Shown in pieces: positions 56,032-64,000 of a stretch of 64,000 nucleotides of DNA. The notes below the pieces were generated by a model. That model ran no database searches and was not told the origin of the DNA. It was given only the letters and a program-made list of their open reading frames with translations. The position numbers were made by a program, and so were the translations under genes. The stretch spans positions 1 to 64,000 of the forward strand of contig SUWZ01000005.1 in the NCBI GenBank assembly GCA_015061185.1, given 5' to 3'. Within the stretch, counting starts at the first letter, position 1. Each line of letters starts with the position of its first letter. The DNA comes from Bacteroidales bacterium (GTDB lineage Bacteria > Bacteroidota > Bacteroidia > Bacteroidales > Paludibacteraceae).

Positions 56032-57483
56032 CTATTTCTCCTTAATAATTTCCCAATGTCCGCCTTTGTCGGGTCCTATCCATTGTATGAGTTTCCTCTC
56101 TTGCAGGTGCGCCATATCTCTCTGAATGGTTTTTCTGTTTACATTCAGTTTCTCAGAGATATATTTTGTGTTTACTGCGACATTTTGTGCGACACAATCT
56201 TCTATCAATCTTATGATATTTTGTTGTCTTTCAGTTAGCTCTTCTGCGACATTTACTGCGACATTTTGTGCGTCTATAGGGTTTTGATTTGATAGGTTTA
56301 CATTGTTCCTTTGGAATTCTTCAACATCATCCTTTTTCAAATTTTCCAATTCTGCAATAGTGCGTTCAACGACTTCTTGCAACTGATAAGATGCAACTCC
56401 CAATGGCTTTTGTATATCTTGCAACGACCATTCTACAATGGTTTTATCTGTGGATTTGCAAATAAGCAGACCTACTGAAGGATTATCTCCTTCGCCACGC
56501 AGCAACTTATCTGCTGCCGTAACATAGAAATTGAGCTTTCCTGCAAACTCAGGGATGAATTTAACTGCCTTCAGTTCCACAACAACGTATCTGTGCTGAG
56601 GAATATGATAGAACACCAGATCGGGGAAAAATGTCTGACCTCCTGGCATCTGCAATTCCATTTGCCGTCCCACGTAAGAGAATCCACGACCCAATTCTAA
56701 GAGAAATTCTGTGATATTATTAGCCAAAGCATTTTCCAAGTCTTTTTCCTTTTTCACTTCCTCGGCCGTTATGAAACTCAAGTCATATTCCTTCTTCAAT
56801 AAATCCTTGGCCAATTCGCTCTGAGATATTGGTAACGTCGTATCGAAATTCGTAATTGCAGAACCTTGATTTTGAAACAGGTTAGCATCTATGTTTGCAT
56901 TCAGAACTGGGCGTGACCATCCGTTTTCTACAACCTTTCTGATGTAGAAAAAAGCTTCATCAATGGAATTGCAGTTTGAGATAATATCAATATGCTGTCC
57001 CCATGGAACTTGACCAAAAATTTCCGGCATTCCTAATTGGTCAACGACCCGTTGACCTTTTTCCTCTTTCTGTAATAGGTCACCAACTTGGTGACGAATT
57101 TGGTCAACGGCTCGTTGACTTTTTGCATCTTGTTCATTGTAAAACAGATACCAACGCTTCATGTATTTCACATTGGTGAGAGAAAAACCTGTAATATCAG
57201 GAAAAGCCTGCCGCATATCGAGAGCAAACTGTTTCACCACACCGGTTCCCCATCGTTCTTCGGCTCGTAATGCTACCAAGTCCCTGCCAATACTCCAATA
57301 CAGTTCAAGCATTGTTGTATTTACACGAATACTTGCCTTTATCTGGCACTGACGGAAACGAGTTTTTACATCCGACAACCATTCTACATATTCTTTGTCG
57401 GCAGTCATACCGTCTCGATATACAAACGATGGCATTTCTGTATTTTTGCTCTCTTTCATAGCTCTATCCTTATTCGATTTCAT
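56032..57483 (-). CDS. DUF1016/PDDEXK protein with C-terminal winged helix
   Basis: About 483 residues. A DUF1016 N-terminal domain (about 30-190: MLELYWSIGRDLVALRA, WGTGVVKQFALDMRQAF, GFSLTNVKYMKRWYLFY) is interrupted by Gln/Asp/Val-rich repeats (QRAVDQIRHQVGD, QRVVDQLG). The PDDEXK domain has FFPDLVFYHIPQHRYVVVELKAVKF (about 305-329). The C-terminal winged helix (about 410-483) has NTKYISEKLNVNRKTIQRDMAHLQERKLI and two copies of AQNVAVN. It may bind DNA and regulate the operon or guide the nuclease. Its ATG overlaps the hsdM stop by 14 bp, so translation is coupled. An in-frame TTG at 57510 is less likely. Confidence 0.87.
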   Translation of the reverse strand: MKSNKDRAMKESKNTEMPSFVYRDGMTADKEYVEWLSDVKTRFRQCQIKASIRVNTTMLELYWSIGRDLVALRAEERWGTGVVKQFALDMRQAFPDITGFSLTNVKYMKRWYLFYNEQDAKSQRAVDQIRHQVGDLLQKEEKGQRVVDQLGMPEIFGQVPWGQHIDIISNCNSIDEAFFYIRKVVENGWSRPVLNANIDANLFQNQGSAITNFDTTLPISQSELAKDLLKKEYDLSFITAEEVKKEKDLENALANNITEFLLELGRGFSYVGRQMELQMPGGQTFFPDLVFYHIPQHRYVVVELKAVKFIPEFAGKLNFYVTAADKLLRGEGDNPSVGLLICKSTDKTIVEWSLQDIQKPLGVASYQLQEVVERTIAELENLKKDDVEEFQRNNVNLSNQNPIDAQNVAVNVAEELTERQQNIIRLIEDCVAQNVAVNTKYISEKLNVNRKTIQRDMAHLQERKLIQWIGPDKGGHWEIIKEK

Positions 57484-59074
57484 AACCAATCCCTTTAAAA
57501 GCTTCCGCAAGCATTATTTGTGAATCTTTTTCTCGTTGCATCAACTCTTTCATCTCTTGTTGGATGCGAGCCATCTCTTTGGGATAGTCTATCTCCAAGT
57601 CATGGTCGATGAACTCTATATACTTGCTTGGCACAAGCGTCCAATTGTTGGCTTCGATCTCCTCAATGTCAACACTGCGGTACAATTCCGGCTCAGCAAA
57701 ATTCTTACCGTCTGTACCCTCGGATTGCCACTGATGATAAGTATCTGCCACACGTTGAATCTGCTCAGTGATAAGTTGGACTTTTTTCTTTTGTTCACCC
57801 TTAACAGGATTTTCATTCCATTGACGTAAGTCCATAAAAAGGATTTCGTGCTCACGGTTTCTCAATTGGCGACCATGATATTTACCGCCTTTCTTATTTT
57901 GATTGAGAATCCAAAAAGTTACACTAATATCAGTCGTGATAAACAGTTCTCTTGGCAGAATGATAATGGCTTCTACTTTGTCATTCTCTATCAGTTTCTT
58001 TCGGATTTCAAGAGCATCTGTGTCGCCCAATGCACCATTGGCCAATAGGAAACCTGCTACACCGGAAAGAGGTTTCAAATGAGAAAGCATGTGTAATATC
58101 CACGCATAGTTGGCATTACTTTCCGGAGGTGTTGCGTAATCCGTCCATCGCGAATCGTTCTTAAGGTTCTCATTATACCAACCTTTCAAGTTGAAAGGTG
58201 GATTAGCCATAATATAGTCGAAATACAAACCTTTATGCAAGTCGTTGGTGAAAGCGGAATCACTTTCCGAACCCAGATTATGACTGATACCACGCAAAGC
58301 GAGGTTCATCTTTGCCAGACGATAGGTGGCAGCCTCCTTCTCTTGTCCATACACATTGATACAACTGATGTCGCCCTGTTTGGCTTTCACTAAGTCGGTG
58401 CTTTGAATGAACATACCGCCAGAGCCACAACAAGGGTCATACAATGTGCCATCAAAAGGCTCAATAACAGTAGCTATCAACTGCACCACGTCATGTGGCG
58501 TGTAGAACTCACCTTCCTCCTTAGTGGCATTAACGGCAAACTCCTTCAGAAAGTACTCATACACACGGCCTATCAGGTCTTTCTCTTCACCAAACGTCTT
58601 GTGGCTGATTTTGTTGACCTCGTCCACAATCTTCTTCATGTCATTGGCTCCAAGATTACGCTGGGTGAATGTACCTTCCACGAAACAACCTTTCAGCGTA
58701 GGATTTGTTTCACCAATACTACGCAAAGCTGTATCAAGAGCCACATTAAGTTGTGGTGCTGCGGTATTGATGATGGTTGACCAACGAGCCTCTACAGGCA
58801 AATCGAAAGTGCCGTCTGCGAAAGTTGCATCATCAAAGAAAGCCTTGATAATTTCCTCATTGTCCGGGTCTAAGCCTTCCTCAATGAGCCGCTTACGAAG
58901 CGATGCTACGCCATCCTCGTATTTCTCACCCATAAAGCGGAGGAACACGAGAGTAAGCATCATGTCGCGTTTTTCAAAGAACGAGCCTGAGTTCTTTGCT
59001 TGTCTTAGTATGTCTCTGCACTTGAAAAGAATATTTTCAAGGTTTAGTACTTCTTCTTTTATTTTCTTAGCCAT
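57470..59074 (-). CDS. hsdM: Type I restriction enzyme, DNA methyltransferase subunit
   Basis: A 534-residue HsdM of normal length. It has the N-terminal helical HsdM domain (residues about 5-140), then the N6-adenine methyltransferase core with the SAM motif DPCCGSGGMF (about 215-224) and the catalytic NPPF in YIMANPPFNLKGW (about 289-301). With HsdS it methylates adenine in the host's own target sites; with HsdR it forms the restriction complex. It is the first gene of the island on the minus strand, with a -7 box at 59147-59154. Confidence 0.96.
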   Translation of the reverse strand: MAKKIKEEVLNLENILFKCRDILRQAKNSGSFFEKRDMMLTLVFLRFMGEKYEDGVASLRKRLIEEGLDPDNEEIIKAFFDDATFADGTFDLPVEARWSTIINTAAPQLNVALDTALRSIGETNPTLKGCFVEGTFTQRNLGANDMKKIVDEVNKISHKTFGEEKDLIGRVYEYFLKEFAVNATKEEGEFYTPHDVVQLIATVIEPFDGTLYDPCCGSGGMFIQSTDLVKAKQGDISCINVYGQEKEAATYRLAKMNLALRGISHNLGSESDSAFTNDLHKGLYFDYIMANPPFNLKGWYNENLKNDSRWTDYATPPESNANYAWILHMLSHLKPLSGVAGFLLANGALGDTDALEIRKKLIENDKVEAIIILPRELFITTDISVTFWILNQNKKGGKYHGRQLRNREHEILFMDLRQWNENPVKGEQKKKVQLITEQIQRVADTYHQWQSEGTDGKNFAEPELYRSVDIEEIEANNWTLVPSKYIEFIDHDLEIDYPKEMARIQQEMKELMQREKDSQIMLAEAFKGIGYEIE

Positions 59075-59146
59075 TATATTAATCGTCTTGTTTACTTAAT
59101 ACCAAAAGGAAATCTGAAAATTAGCCGTAAATATACCAATCTAATA

Positions 59147-59154
59147 CAAAAGTA
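59147..59154 (-). promoter_or_regulatory. Predicted hsd operon promoter (-7 box)
   Basis: TACTTTTG on the minus strand, 73 bp before the hsdM ATG, matches the consensus. Confidence 0.55.
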
Positions 59155-59203
59155 ATAAGAATCTATAAATATAGAGAAAATTTCATATAATTAGCGGATT
59201 TTT

Positions 59204-59236
59204 CAAAAAAAAAGAGTCGCAAACAACGACTCTTTA
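59204..59236 (-). terminator. Terminator of the SMP-30-like gene
   Basis: On the minus strand AAAGAGTCG pairs with CGACTCTTT (59228-59236 with 59212-59220), followed by a T-run. Confidence 0.85.
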
Positions 59237-59268
59237 ATTATCTTCAAAAAAAAATTTATCCTACCAAC

Positions 59269-60264
59269 CTACTTATCACCCAATTTCCAGTAATTACATT
59301 TTATTCCTCTTACACCCGGTTTGACAACAAATAATTTTCCTGCTTGCGGATAATTGGAAGCTTTATCTTCCGGCATATATAACGAAGCTGTTGTGATATA
59401 CAAATCTTCTAAATTTTCACCACCAAATGCAACTGCAGTGACATTCAATGCCGGAACATCTATCCTTTGCAACAACTCACCGGTACGAGGATTCCATCTG
59501 GTTACACACGCAGCATCCCAATTTGCCACCCAAACCATACCCTCTTCATCAATAGTATTACCATCAGGAGTTCCAAAAGAATCTGGAAGATGAATAATTT
59601 CTTGACGATTAGAAATTTCCCCCTTCTCTTTATCGAAATCAAATGCAGTAATGTTTCTGGTTGGAGTATCTTGATAAAACATTTTAGAATTGTCTGGCGA
59701 CCAAATTACACCGTTGGAAATAGTAACCTCTTTTAAGATTGATTTTGAACTTCCATCCGGATTCACAAGAAAAAAGCCAGCCTTCAGAGGTGTGCAATCT
59801 TTATCCATAGACCCAATCCAAAGTCGACCTTCTGCATCACATTTCCCATCATTATAACGATTTCCAGCATCACGACCCTCCGGATCTGCAATAAACTTCA
59901 ATTCTTTAGTAGTCAAAGACATTTCATATATACCATCTTGCAATCCCACCAAAACAGTATCTTCTTTGTAGGGCACCACAGTTCCTATCATTCTATCCAA
60001 TTTTATCTTCCTATTCTTTCCATCCTGAGGAGTATAAATAAATAGAGAACCTTGCGTATCTATCCACAACAAGCGATTATACTTATAGTCCCATATCGGA
60101 CTCTCTCCTACTTGCGTAATGGAGTCAACTGCCACAGTACATTTAACTTGATTTTCTACAACATTCATACTTTCATCTTTTTTTCTTTCACTATTTGTGG
60201 GTTGACAAGAGATGCACATGCAACCCATCACAGCAAAAGAGATTAATTTAAAATACTTTTTCAT
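59269..60264 (-). CDS. SMP-30/gluconolactonase/LRE-like lipoprotein
   Basis: About 331 residues. A lipoprotein signal (MKKYFKLISFAVMGCMCISC) puts the acylated Cys at about residue 20. The SMP-30 six-bladed propeller opens with the metal-ligand glutamate motif VGESPIWDYKYNRLLWID (about 48-65). It continues with RYNDGKCDAEGRLWIGSMD (about 136-154) and SPDNSKMFYQDT (about 195-206), whose Asn and Asp complete the usual metal site. Members hydrolyse sugar lactones or act as sugar-responsive envelope enzymes. The substrate is unknown. ATG 60264 is chosen to fit the signal; ATG 60273 is also possible. Confidence 0.87.
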   Translation of the reverse strand: MKKYFKLISFAVMGCMCISCQPTNSERKKDESMNVVENQVKCTVAVDSITQVGESPIWDYKYNRLLWIDTQGSLFIYTPQDGKNRKIKLDRMIGTVVPYKEDTVLVGLQDGIYEMSLTTKELKFIADPEGRDAGNRYNDGKCDAEGRLWIGSMDKDCTPLKAGFFLVNPDGSSKSILKEVTISNGVIWSPDNSKMFYQDTPTRNITAFDFDKEKGEISNRQEIIHLPDSFGTPDGNTIDEEGMVWVANWDAACVTRWNPRTGELLQRIDVPALNVTAVAFGGENLEDLYITTASLYMPEDKASNYPQAGKLFVVKPGVRGIKCNYWKLGDK

Positions 60265-60361
60265 TTTAAACATTATAAACACCTTAAACACAAGTCATTA
60301 CAACAACTTTCATTAAATAAATTTCATTCTCAACTCTCAAAAAATAGCACTATAAAGAGAT

Positions 60362-60389
60362 AAAAAAAGGAGCACTAACGCGCTCCTTT
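60362..60389 (-). terminator. Terminator of tRNA-Arg
   Basis: On the minus strand AAAGGAGC pairs with GCTCCTTT (60389-60382 with 60373-60366), followed by a T-run. It begins 4 bp after the tRNA. Confidence 0.85.
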
Positions 60390-60392
60390 TAG

Positions 60393-60466
60393 TGACCTCG
60401 ACAGGATTCTAACCTGTAACCTTCTGATCCGTAGTCAGATGCTCTATACAGTTGAGCTACGAAGCC
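60393..60466 (-). tRNA. tRNA-Arg (anticodon ACG)
   Basis: A 74-nt cloverleaf on the minus strand. The acceptor GGCTTCG pairs with CGAGGTC (with G-T pairs), the D arm is GCTC/GAGC, and the anticodon arm TCTGA-CTACGGA-TCAGA places ACG at the loop centre. The T arm is ACAGG-TTAGAAT-CCTGT. CCA is not encoded. ACG is the usual anticodon, deaminated to ICG, for CGU/CGC/CGA codons. Confidence 0.95.
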
Positions 60467-60490
60467 GTTTTTATGTCTCATTTGACGTTG

Positions 60491-60521
60491 CAAAGATACT
60501 GCTTTATTTTGATTCTACAAA
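60491..60521 (-). promoter_or_regulatory. tRNA-Arg promoter
   Basis: On the minus strand TTTG (60521-60518) and TATCTTTG (60498-60491) are separated by 19 nt, an exact match to the Bacteroidota -33/-7 consensus. It is the clearest full promoter in the window. Confidence 0.75.
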
Positions 60522-60639
60522 CTTTATTGTCACTTTTTTTTACTTAATTTTAGATCGTAATTCTATTTATTTAATAGATAACAAATTAAGCAAAGAAAAA
60601 AAATAACAAAAAATATTGATTACATTTAAATAGGCACGA

Positions 60640-61173
60640 TTACTTTAACAATTCAAAGAATTTCCAAATAATTAATCCGGCAGAGACAGATACATTAAGA
60701 GAATGTTTTGTACCAAATTGAGGAATTTCTATACAATCGTCAGAAGCATCAACCACCTCTTGAGCAACCCCATGCACTTCGTTGCCAAGAATTACAGCAT
60801 ATTTTTGCTGAGGATTTTTATCCAACTTGATTTCATCCAACATTGTACTATTTTCGACTTGCTCAATCGAATAGATGCAATACCCTTCATTCTTTAGAAG
60901 CTCTACAGCCTCCAACGTATTTTCGAAATATTCCCACTCAACGGAATACTCAGCCCCTAATGCCGTTTTATGAATTTCGGCATTAGGAGGACAAGAGGTA
61001 ATTCCACATAATACAATTTTCTCCACCAAGAAAGCATCAGAAGTTCTAAATACAGAACCGACGTTATGCAGACTCCTAACATTATCTAACACTACCACCA
61101 AAGGCAATTTATTCACAACTTTAAATTCCTCTGCAGAAATTCGATTCAGCTCTGTAACTTCTAATTTTCTCAT
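60640..61173 (-). CDS. SpoU/TrmH family RNA 2'-O-methyltransferase
   Basis: A 177-residue SPOUT-fold enzyme. Motif 1 is LVVVLDNVRSLHNVGSVFRTSDAF (about residues 24-47), motif 2 is YAVILGNEVHGV (about 124-135), and motif 3 is DDCIEIPQFGTKHSLNVSVSAG (about 144-165). These form the knotted SAM site of TrmH-type tRNA/rRNA ribose methyltransferases. The exact target base is unknown. Its ATG overlaps the stop codon of the GH9 gene (ATGA), so translation is coupled. Confidence 0.92.
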   Translation of the reverse strand: MRKLEVTELNRISAEEFKVVNKLPLVVVLDNVRSLHNVGSVFRTSDAFLVEKIVLCGITSCPPNAEIHKTALGAEYSVEWEYFENTLEAVELLKNEGYCIYSIEQVENSTMLDEIKLDKNPQQKYAVILGNEVHGVAQEVVDASDDCIEIPQFGTKHSLNVSVSAGLIIWKFFELLK

Positions 61174-62876
61174 TTTGCACTATAAATATTATTTACCATT
61201 CCCGTTAATAAAACCATAGGAGCATTCCAATTTATGGCAATCTCATTAGTTGAATAACTACACTGTTCGTCCAAATAACATCTTGCAGGAGCCAATGAAG
61301 GGTAATTATTTCTTCCACAATCCGATATTTGATTAGGGTTGGCACCTCCACAAACGTAACCCGGCAAAGGATAATTATAGTTATCACTCGCCATTCTTCT
61401 ATCATGTAGTTTCTCCGGGTACTTATCTCCAAACATTGTCACGAAAGAGTATTCGGTTGGATTACATCCCAAAATGTAATTAAAATGAGACAACATACCT
61501 TCGGCAAACTTCGCATCCTTTTCTTTCAAATAAGCGATACCTAAAATTGCTCCAATCTCAGCTATCTCTCCATTGCTTCCCCACTCAAATTTTTTCAATG
61601 AAATTTTACCGCCCGCAAATTTATATTGATTATACAATCCATTGACCAATGTGTAAAACTTTCTGGATATTACGTTCTTGTCGGCACACTCCGGCAAATC
61701 GTCCAAATGCACCCTTAACGATAGCAACCCCAAAGTATTCACCTTACTCCAATTAGGGCTTTCAAATTTTTGGAAGAAATCCAACTCTTTGAAATATTTT
61801 TCTTCTTTTGTTGTAATAAACATTTCAGAAGCCGCCCAAAACCATTCATCCTCCACATTCATATCAGCATAAGAGCCAGTCCTAATTCCCTCCGGATTAG
61901 TAAACAATATTGCAGCATTGGATTTTGCCCAATTCCACGCCTTTTCGGCAGCCTTTAATGCTTTTTTAGATAACTCTTTATCCACATTCTTGTAAACTCT
62001 GGAGATCATAGCCATCTCTGCCACAAAATCCAATGTCGCCGCCGTTGATTTTTTCACCACGTACCGATCCAATTTATCATCAACCGGTTGCACCATTCCG
62101 CAAAAATGTTTAGTAGTAAGTTTATGATAAACACCACCATCATAAGGATCTTGCATGGTCAACAACCAATCCACCTCCCAACGAATTTCATTTAACAAGT
62201 CCGGCACCCCATTACCACTTTCCGGAATATTCAATTTCAATGTATCATAATAATCCGGAAATAATTCGTAAGCCAACAACATATTATGCAAAGTAATTCC
62301 AGCATTTACTACATACTTGTTGTAATCTCCGGCATCATACCATCCTTTCGGAGAGGATATAACTGATTCGGTTCTTCTCTTCTCTGTAGCCGCAGATTGA
62401 TGGATAAACACCATTGTATCAGGATGACCAATCTCTCGAGCAAAATTGTAATTCTTAAAGGTTGCATAAGCAGAATCTATTGCAATAGAAGAACGCCATA
62501 AATAAAATGCTTTGATTGTCCATACAGACAAATCATGAAACAATCCATCGCTCTTTATCTCAAAAGGATACGACTTTTCGCCATTGATTTCCACATAATA
62601 CTCTCCCTCTTCATTCAAGGCAGAAAAATCCGCCACTTGAATTGTTTCATTAGAGAGGTTCCAAAATTTCCCCTCACCCAACTTACCGGAATAGACCAAT
62701 TTATCCGTTTTTGCCTCCTTTACTTGAAAATCAGAAGCATTCAAACTGGCAATCAATGCCACCTTAGGAGATTTTGTAAGATAACCAACTTGATTAACTC
62801 TTACAAAATCTTGGGCATTTAAACTAAATCCTAATACAAAAAAAATAGGACACAAAAATTTTAAAACATTTCTCAT
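61170..62876 (-). CDS. Glycoside hydrolase family 9 (endoglucanase-like)
   Basis: A 568-residue protein. A signal peptide (MRNVLKFLCPIFFVLGFSLNA) leads to an N-terminal CelD_N Ig-like domain (about residues 22-105, VRVNQVGYLTKSPKVALIAS). The (alpha/alpha)6 GH9 domain has the catalytic aspartates in KGWYDAGDYNKYV (about 172-184), the HDRRMASDNYNYPLPGYVCGG signature (about 488-508) and the acid glutamate in CSYSTNEIAINWN. It should act on beta-1,4-glucans. No carbohydrate-binding module, dockerin or obvious T9SS sorting domain follows, so it is probably periplasmic. It is coupled to the SpoU gene and preceded by lepA. Confidence 0.92.
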   Translation of the reverse strand: MRNVLKFLCPIFFVLGFSLNAQDFVRVNQVGYLTKSPKVALIASLNASDFQVKEAKTDKLVYSGKLGEGKFWNLSNETIQVADFSALNEEGEYYVEINGEKSYPFEIKSDGLFHDLSVWTIKAFYLWRSSIAIDSAYATFKNYNFAREIGHPDTMVFIHQSAATEKRRTESVISSPKGWYDAGDYNKYVVNAGITLHNMLLAYELFPDYYDTLKLNIPESGNGVPDLLNEIRWEVDWLLTMQDPYDGGVYHKLTTKHFCGMVQPVDDKLDRYVVKKSTAATLDFVAEMAMISRVYKNVDKELSKKALKAAEKAWNWAKSNAAILFTNPEGIRTGSYADMNVEDEWFWAASEMFITTKEEKYFKELDFFQKFESPNWSKVNTLGLLSLRVHLDDLPECADKNVISRKFYTLVNGLYNQYKFAGGKISLKKFEWGSNGEIAEIGAILGIAYLKEKDAKFAEGMLSHFNYILGCNPTEYSFVTMFGDKYPEKLHDRRMASDNYNYPLPGYVCGGANPNQISDCGRNNYPSLAPARCYLDEQCSYSTNEIAINWNAPMVLLTGMVNNIYSAK

Positions 62877-62936
62877 TTTAACTAAAAAAAAACATTATAC
62901 TTTATAACGGCAACTCCAAGAATCACCTTAAACAAT

Positions 62937-64000
62937 TTAATCCAACTTAAGAACTTCTAAGAAAGCCTTTTGAGGCACTTCAACGGTTCCGATTTGCTTC
63001 ATTCTTTTCTTTCCTTTCTTCTGTTTCTCTAACAACTTTCGTTTTCGAGAAATATCACCACCATAACATTTCGCTGTAACATCTTTTCTTACCGCTTTAA
63101 CGGTCTCTCTTGCTATGATTTTAGATCCAATTGCAGCCTGAATAGCCACATCAAACTGTTGACGAGGTATCAATTCTTTTAGCTTTTCACACATCCTTTT
63201 TCCTAAAGTATAAGCATTATCGATATGCGTTAATGTTGACAAAGCATCCACCGGTTCTCCATTCAACAACACATCCAACTTTATCAAACGAGACTCTCTC
63301 ATTCCGTGAGGATGATAATCAAACGAAGCATAACCTTTGGAAATACTTTTCAAACGATCATAAAAATCGAAGACAATCTCTCCTAACGGCATATCATAAA
63401 TCAACTCAACCCTATTTCCGGATATATAATCTTGACGAACCAATTCGCCTCGCTTCCCTAAACACAAAGACATGATAGCACCGATAAATTCTGTTGAGGT
63501 AATAACAGAAGCTCTGATATATGGTTCTTCAATTTTCTCAATTAACGTAGGGTCCGGCAATCCGGATGGATTATGTACCTCCACCTCTTCGCCCTTCTTG
63601 GTATAAACCTTATAGCGAACGTTAGGAACCGTTGTAATCACATCCATATTGAACTCTCTATCCAAACGTTCTTGGATAATTTCCATGTGGAGCATGCCTA
63701 AAAATCCACATCTAAAACCGAAACCTAAAGCGAGCGAAGACTCAGCCTGAAAAGTTAAAGAAGCATCGTTCAACTGAAGTTTCTCCATTGAAGCTCTAAG
63801 ATCTTCAAAGTCTTCTGTTTCGATAGGGTAAACACCGGCAAAAACCATTGGTTTCACCTCCTCAAAACCTTCAATTGCACTATCACAAGGAGTTTTTACA
63901 TGGGTAATCGTATCACCCACTTTTACCTCTTTGGATGTTTTGATTCCGGATATGATATATCCCACATTTCCGGCAGATAGACTTTTTTGAGGCACCATAT
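62937..64000 (-). CDS. lepA: Elongation factor 4 (LepA), 3' part, cut by the window edge
   Basis: The last 354 or so residues of LepA, whose 5' part lies beyond base 64000. Visible are part of the translation-factor domain II ([22 protein letters not shown]), domain III ([29 protein letters not shown]), the G''/EF-G domain V equivalent ([27 protein letters not shown]) and the LepA-specific C-terminal domain ([41 protein letters not shown]). It is a ribosome-dependent GTPase that back-translocates stalled ribosomes. It ends 60 bp before the GH9 gene on the same strand. Confidence 0.95.
   Translation of the reverse strand, partial: MVPQKSLSAGNVGYIISGIKTSKEVKVGDTITHVKTPCDSAIEGFEEVKPMVFAGVYPIETEDFEDLRASMEKLQLNDASLTFQAESSLALGFGFRCGFLGMLHMEIIQERLDREFNMDVITTVPNVRYKVYTKKGEEVEVHNPSGLPDPTLIEKIEEPYIRASVITSTEFIGAIMSLCLGKRGELVRQDYISGNRVELIYDMPLGEIVFDFYDRLKSISKGYASFDYHPHGMRESRLIKLDVLLNGEPVDALSTLTHIDNAYTLGKRMCEKLKELIPRQQFDVAIQAAIGSKIIARETVKAVRKDVTAKCYGGDISRKRKLLEKQKKGKKRMKQIGTVEVPQKAFLEVLKLD

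Noticed and set aside
49775-59074. Phase-variable hsdS shuffling
   Set aside because: There is only one hsdS, no second hsdS fragment, no invertase or recombinase gene, and no inverted repeats shared within hsdS.
1-64000. CRISPR array
   Set aside because: No regularly spaced short repeats with unique spacers were found; the dispersed repeats are far apart and hairpin-shaped.

Overview
The window is chromosomal DNA of an AT-rich member of the Bacteroidota, most likely order Bacteroidales. Promoters carry the Bacteroidota -7 box TAnnTTTG, most starts lack a Shine-Dalgarno sequence, and the gene neighbourhoods are typical of the group: clpC / gyrA / TPR protein, ftsK-lolA, and tsaD divergent from tamB. 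A type IX secretion plug protein, a bifunctional HisB and a PPi-dependent phosphofructokinase point the same way. No phage, integrase, transposase or CRISPR array is visible.

Layout. 0.2-2.5 kb: three copies of a hairpin MITE around a CrtI-like oxidoreductase. 2.8-9.3 kb: a patatin/beta-barrel protein, a VanW protein, a lipoprotein, an outer-membrane phospholipase A with an unusual start-codon hairpin, and hisB. 9.4-9.65 kb: a small independent transcription unit with promoter, 26-codon ORF and terminator. 9.8-18.4 kb: pfp, a cytosolic patatin, maf, ykvA, a lytic transglycosylase, a DUF2007-UspA fusion, ispE and cvfB. 18.6-30.2 kb: an AsmA-like protein, a NERD protein, ygiQ with an MBL hydrolase, and TamB, which has no ordinary start codon ahead of its membrane anchor. 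30.4-40.2 kb: tsaD, the T9SS plug protein, trxB, lolA, ftsK, a 5'-truncated BspA-like leucine-rich-repeat pseudogene, and rho with an Asn/Gln-rich disordered segment. 40.2-49.7 kb: two glycosyltransferases, a TPR protein, gyrA and clpC, with two MITEs between gyrA and clpC.

49.8-59.1 kb is the accessory island: a type I restriction-modification locus in the order hsdM, DUF1016 nuclease with winged helix, hsdS, GxxExxY protein, DUF1016 nuclease, hsdR. It is visibly mosaic. The second DUF1016 gene sits between hsdR and a diverged duplicate of the first 25 codons of hsdR. The GxxExxY gene is bracketed by two related inverted-repeat elements. Both DUF1016 genes carry short palindromic repeats inside their reading frames.

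59.2-64 kb: an SMP-30/gluconolactonase-like lipoprotein, tRNA-Arg(ACG), a SpoU methyltransferase translationally coupled to a GH9 glycosidase, and the 3' part of lepA, cut by the window edge.

The most distinctive non-coding features are a family of six roughly 190-bp hairpin MITEs with near-identical ends and 3-bp TTA/TAA target duplications, the small transcription unit upstream of hisB, and the inverted repeats of the restriction island. All functions are inferred from motifs and context; no database search was possible.
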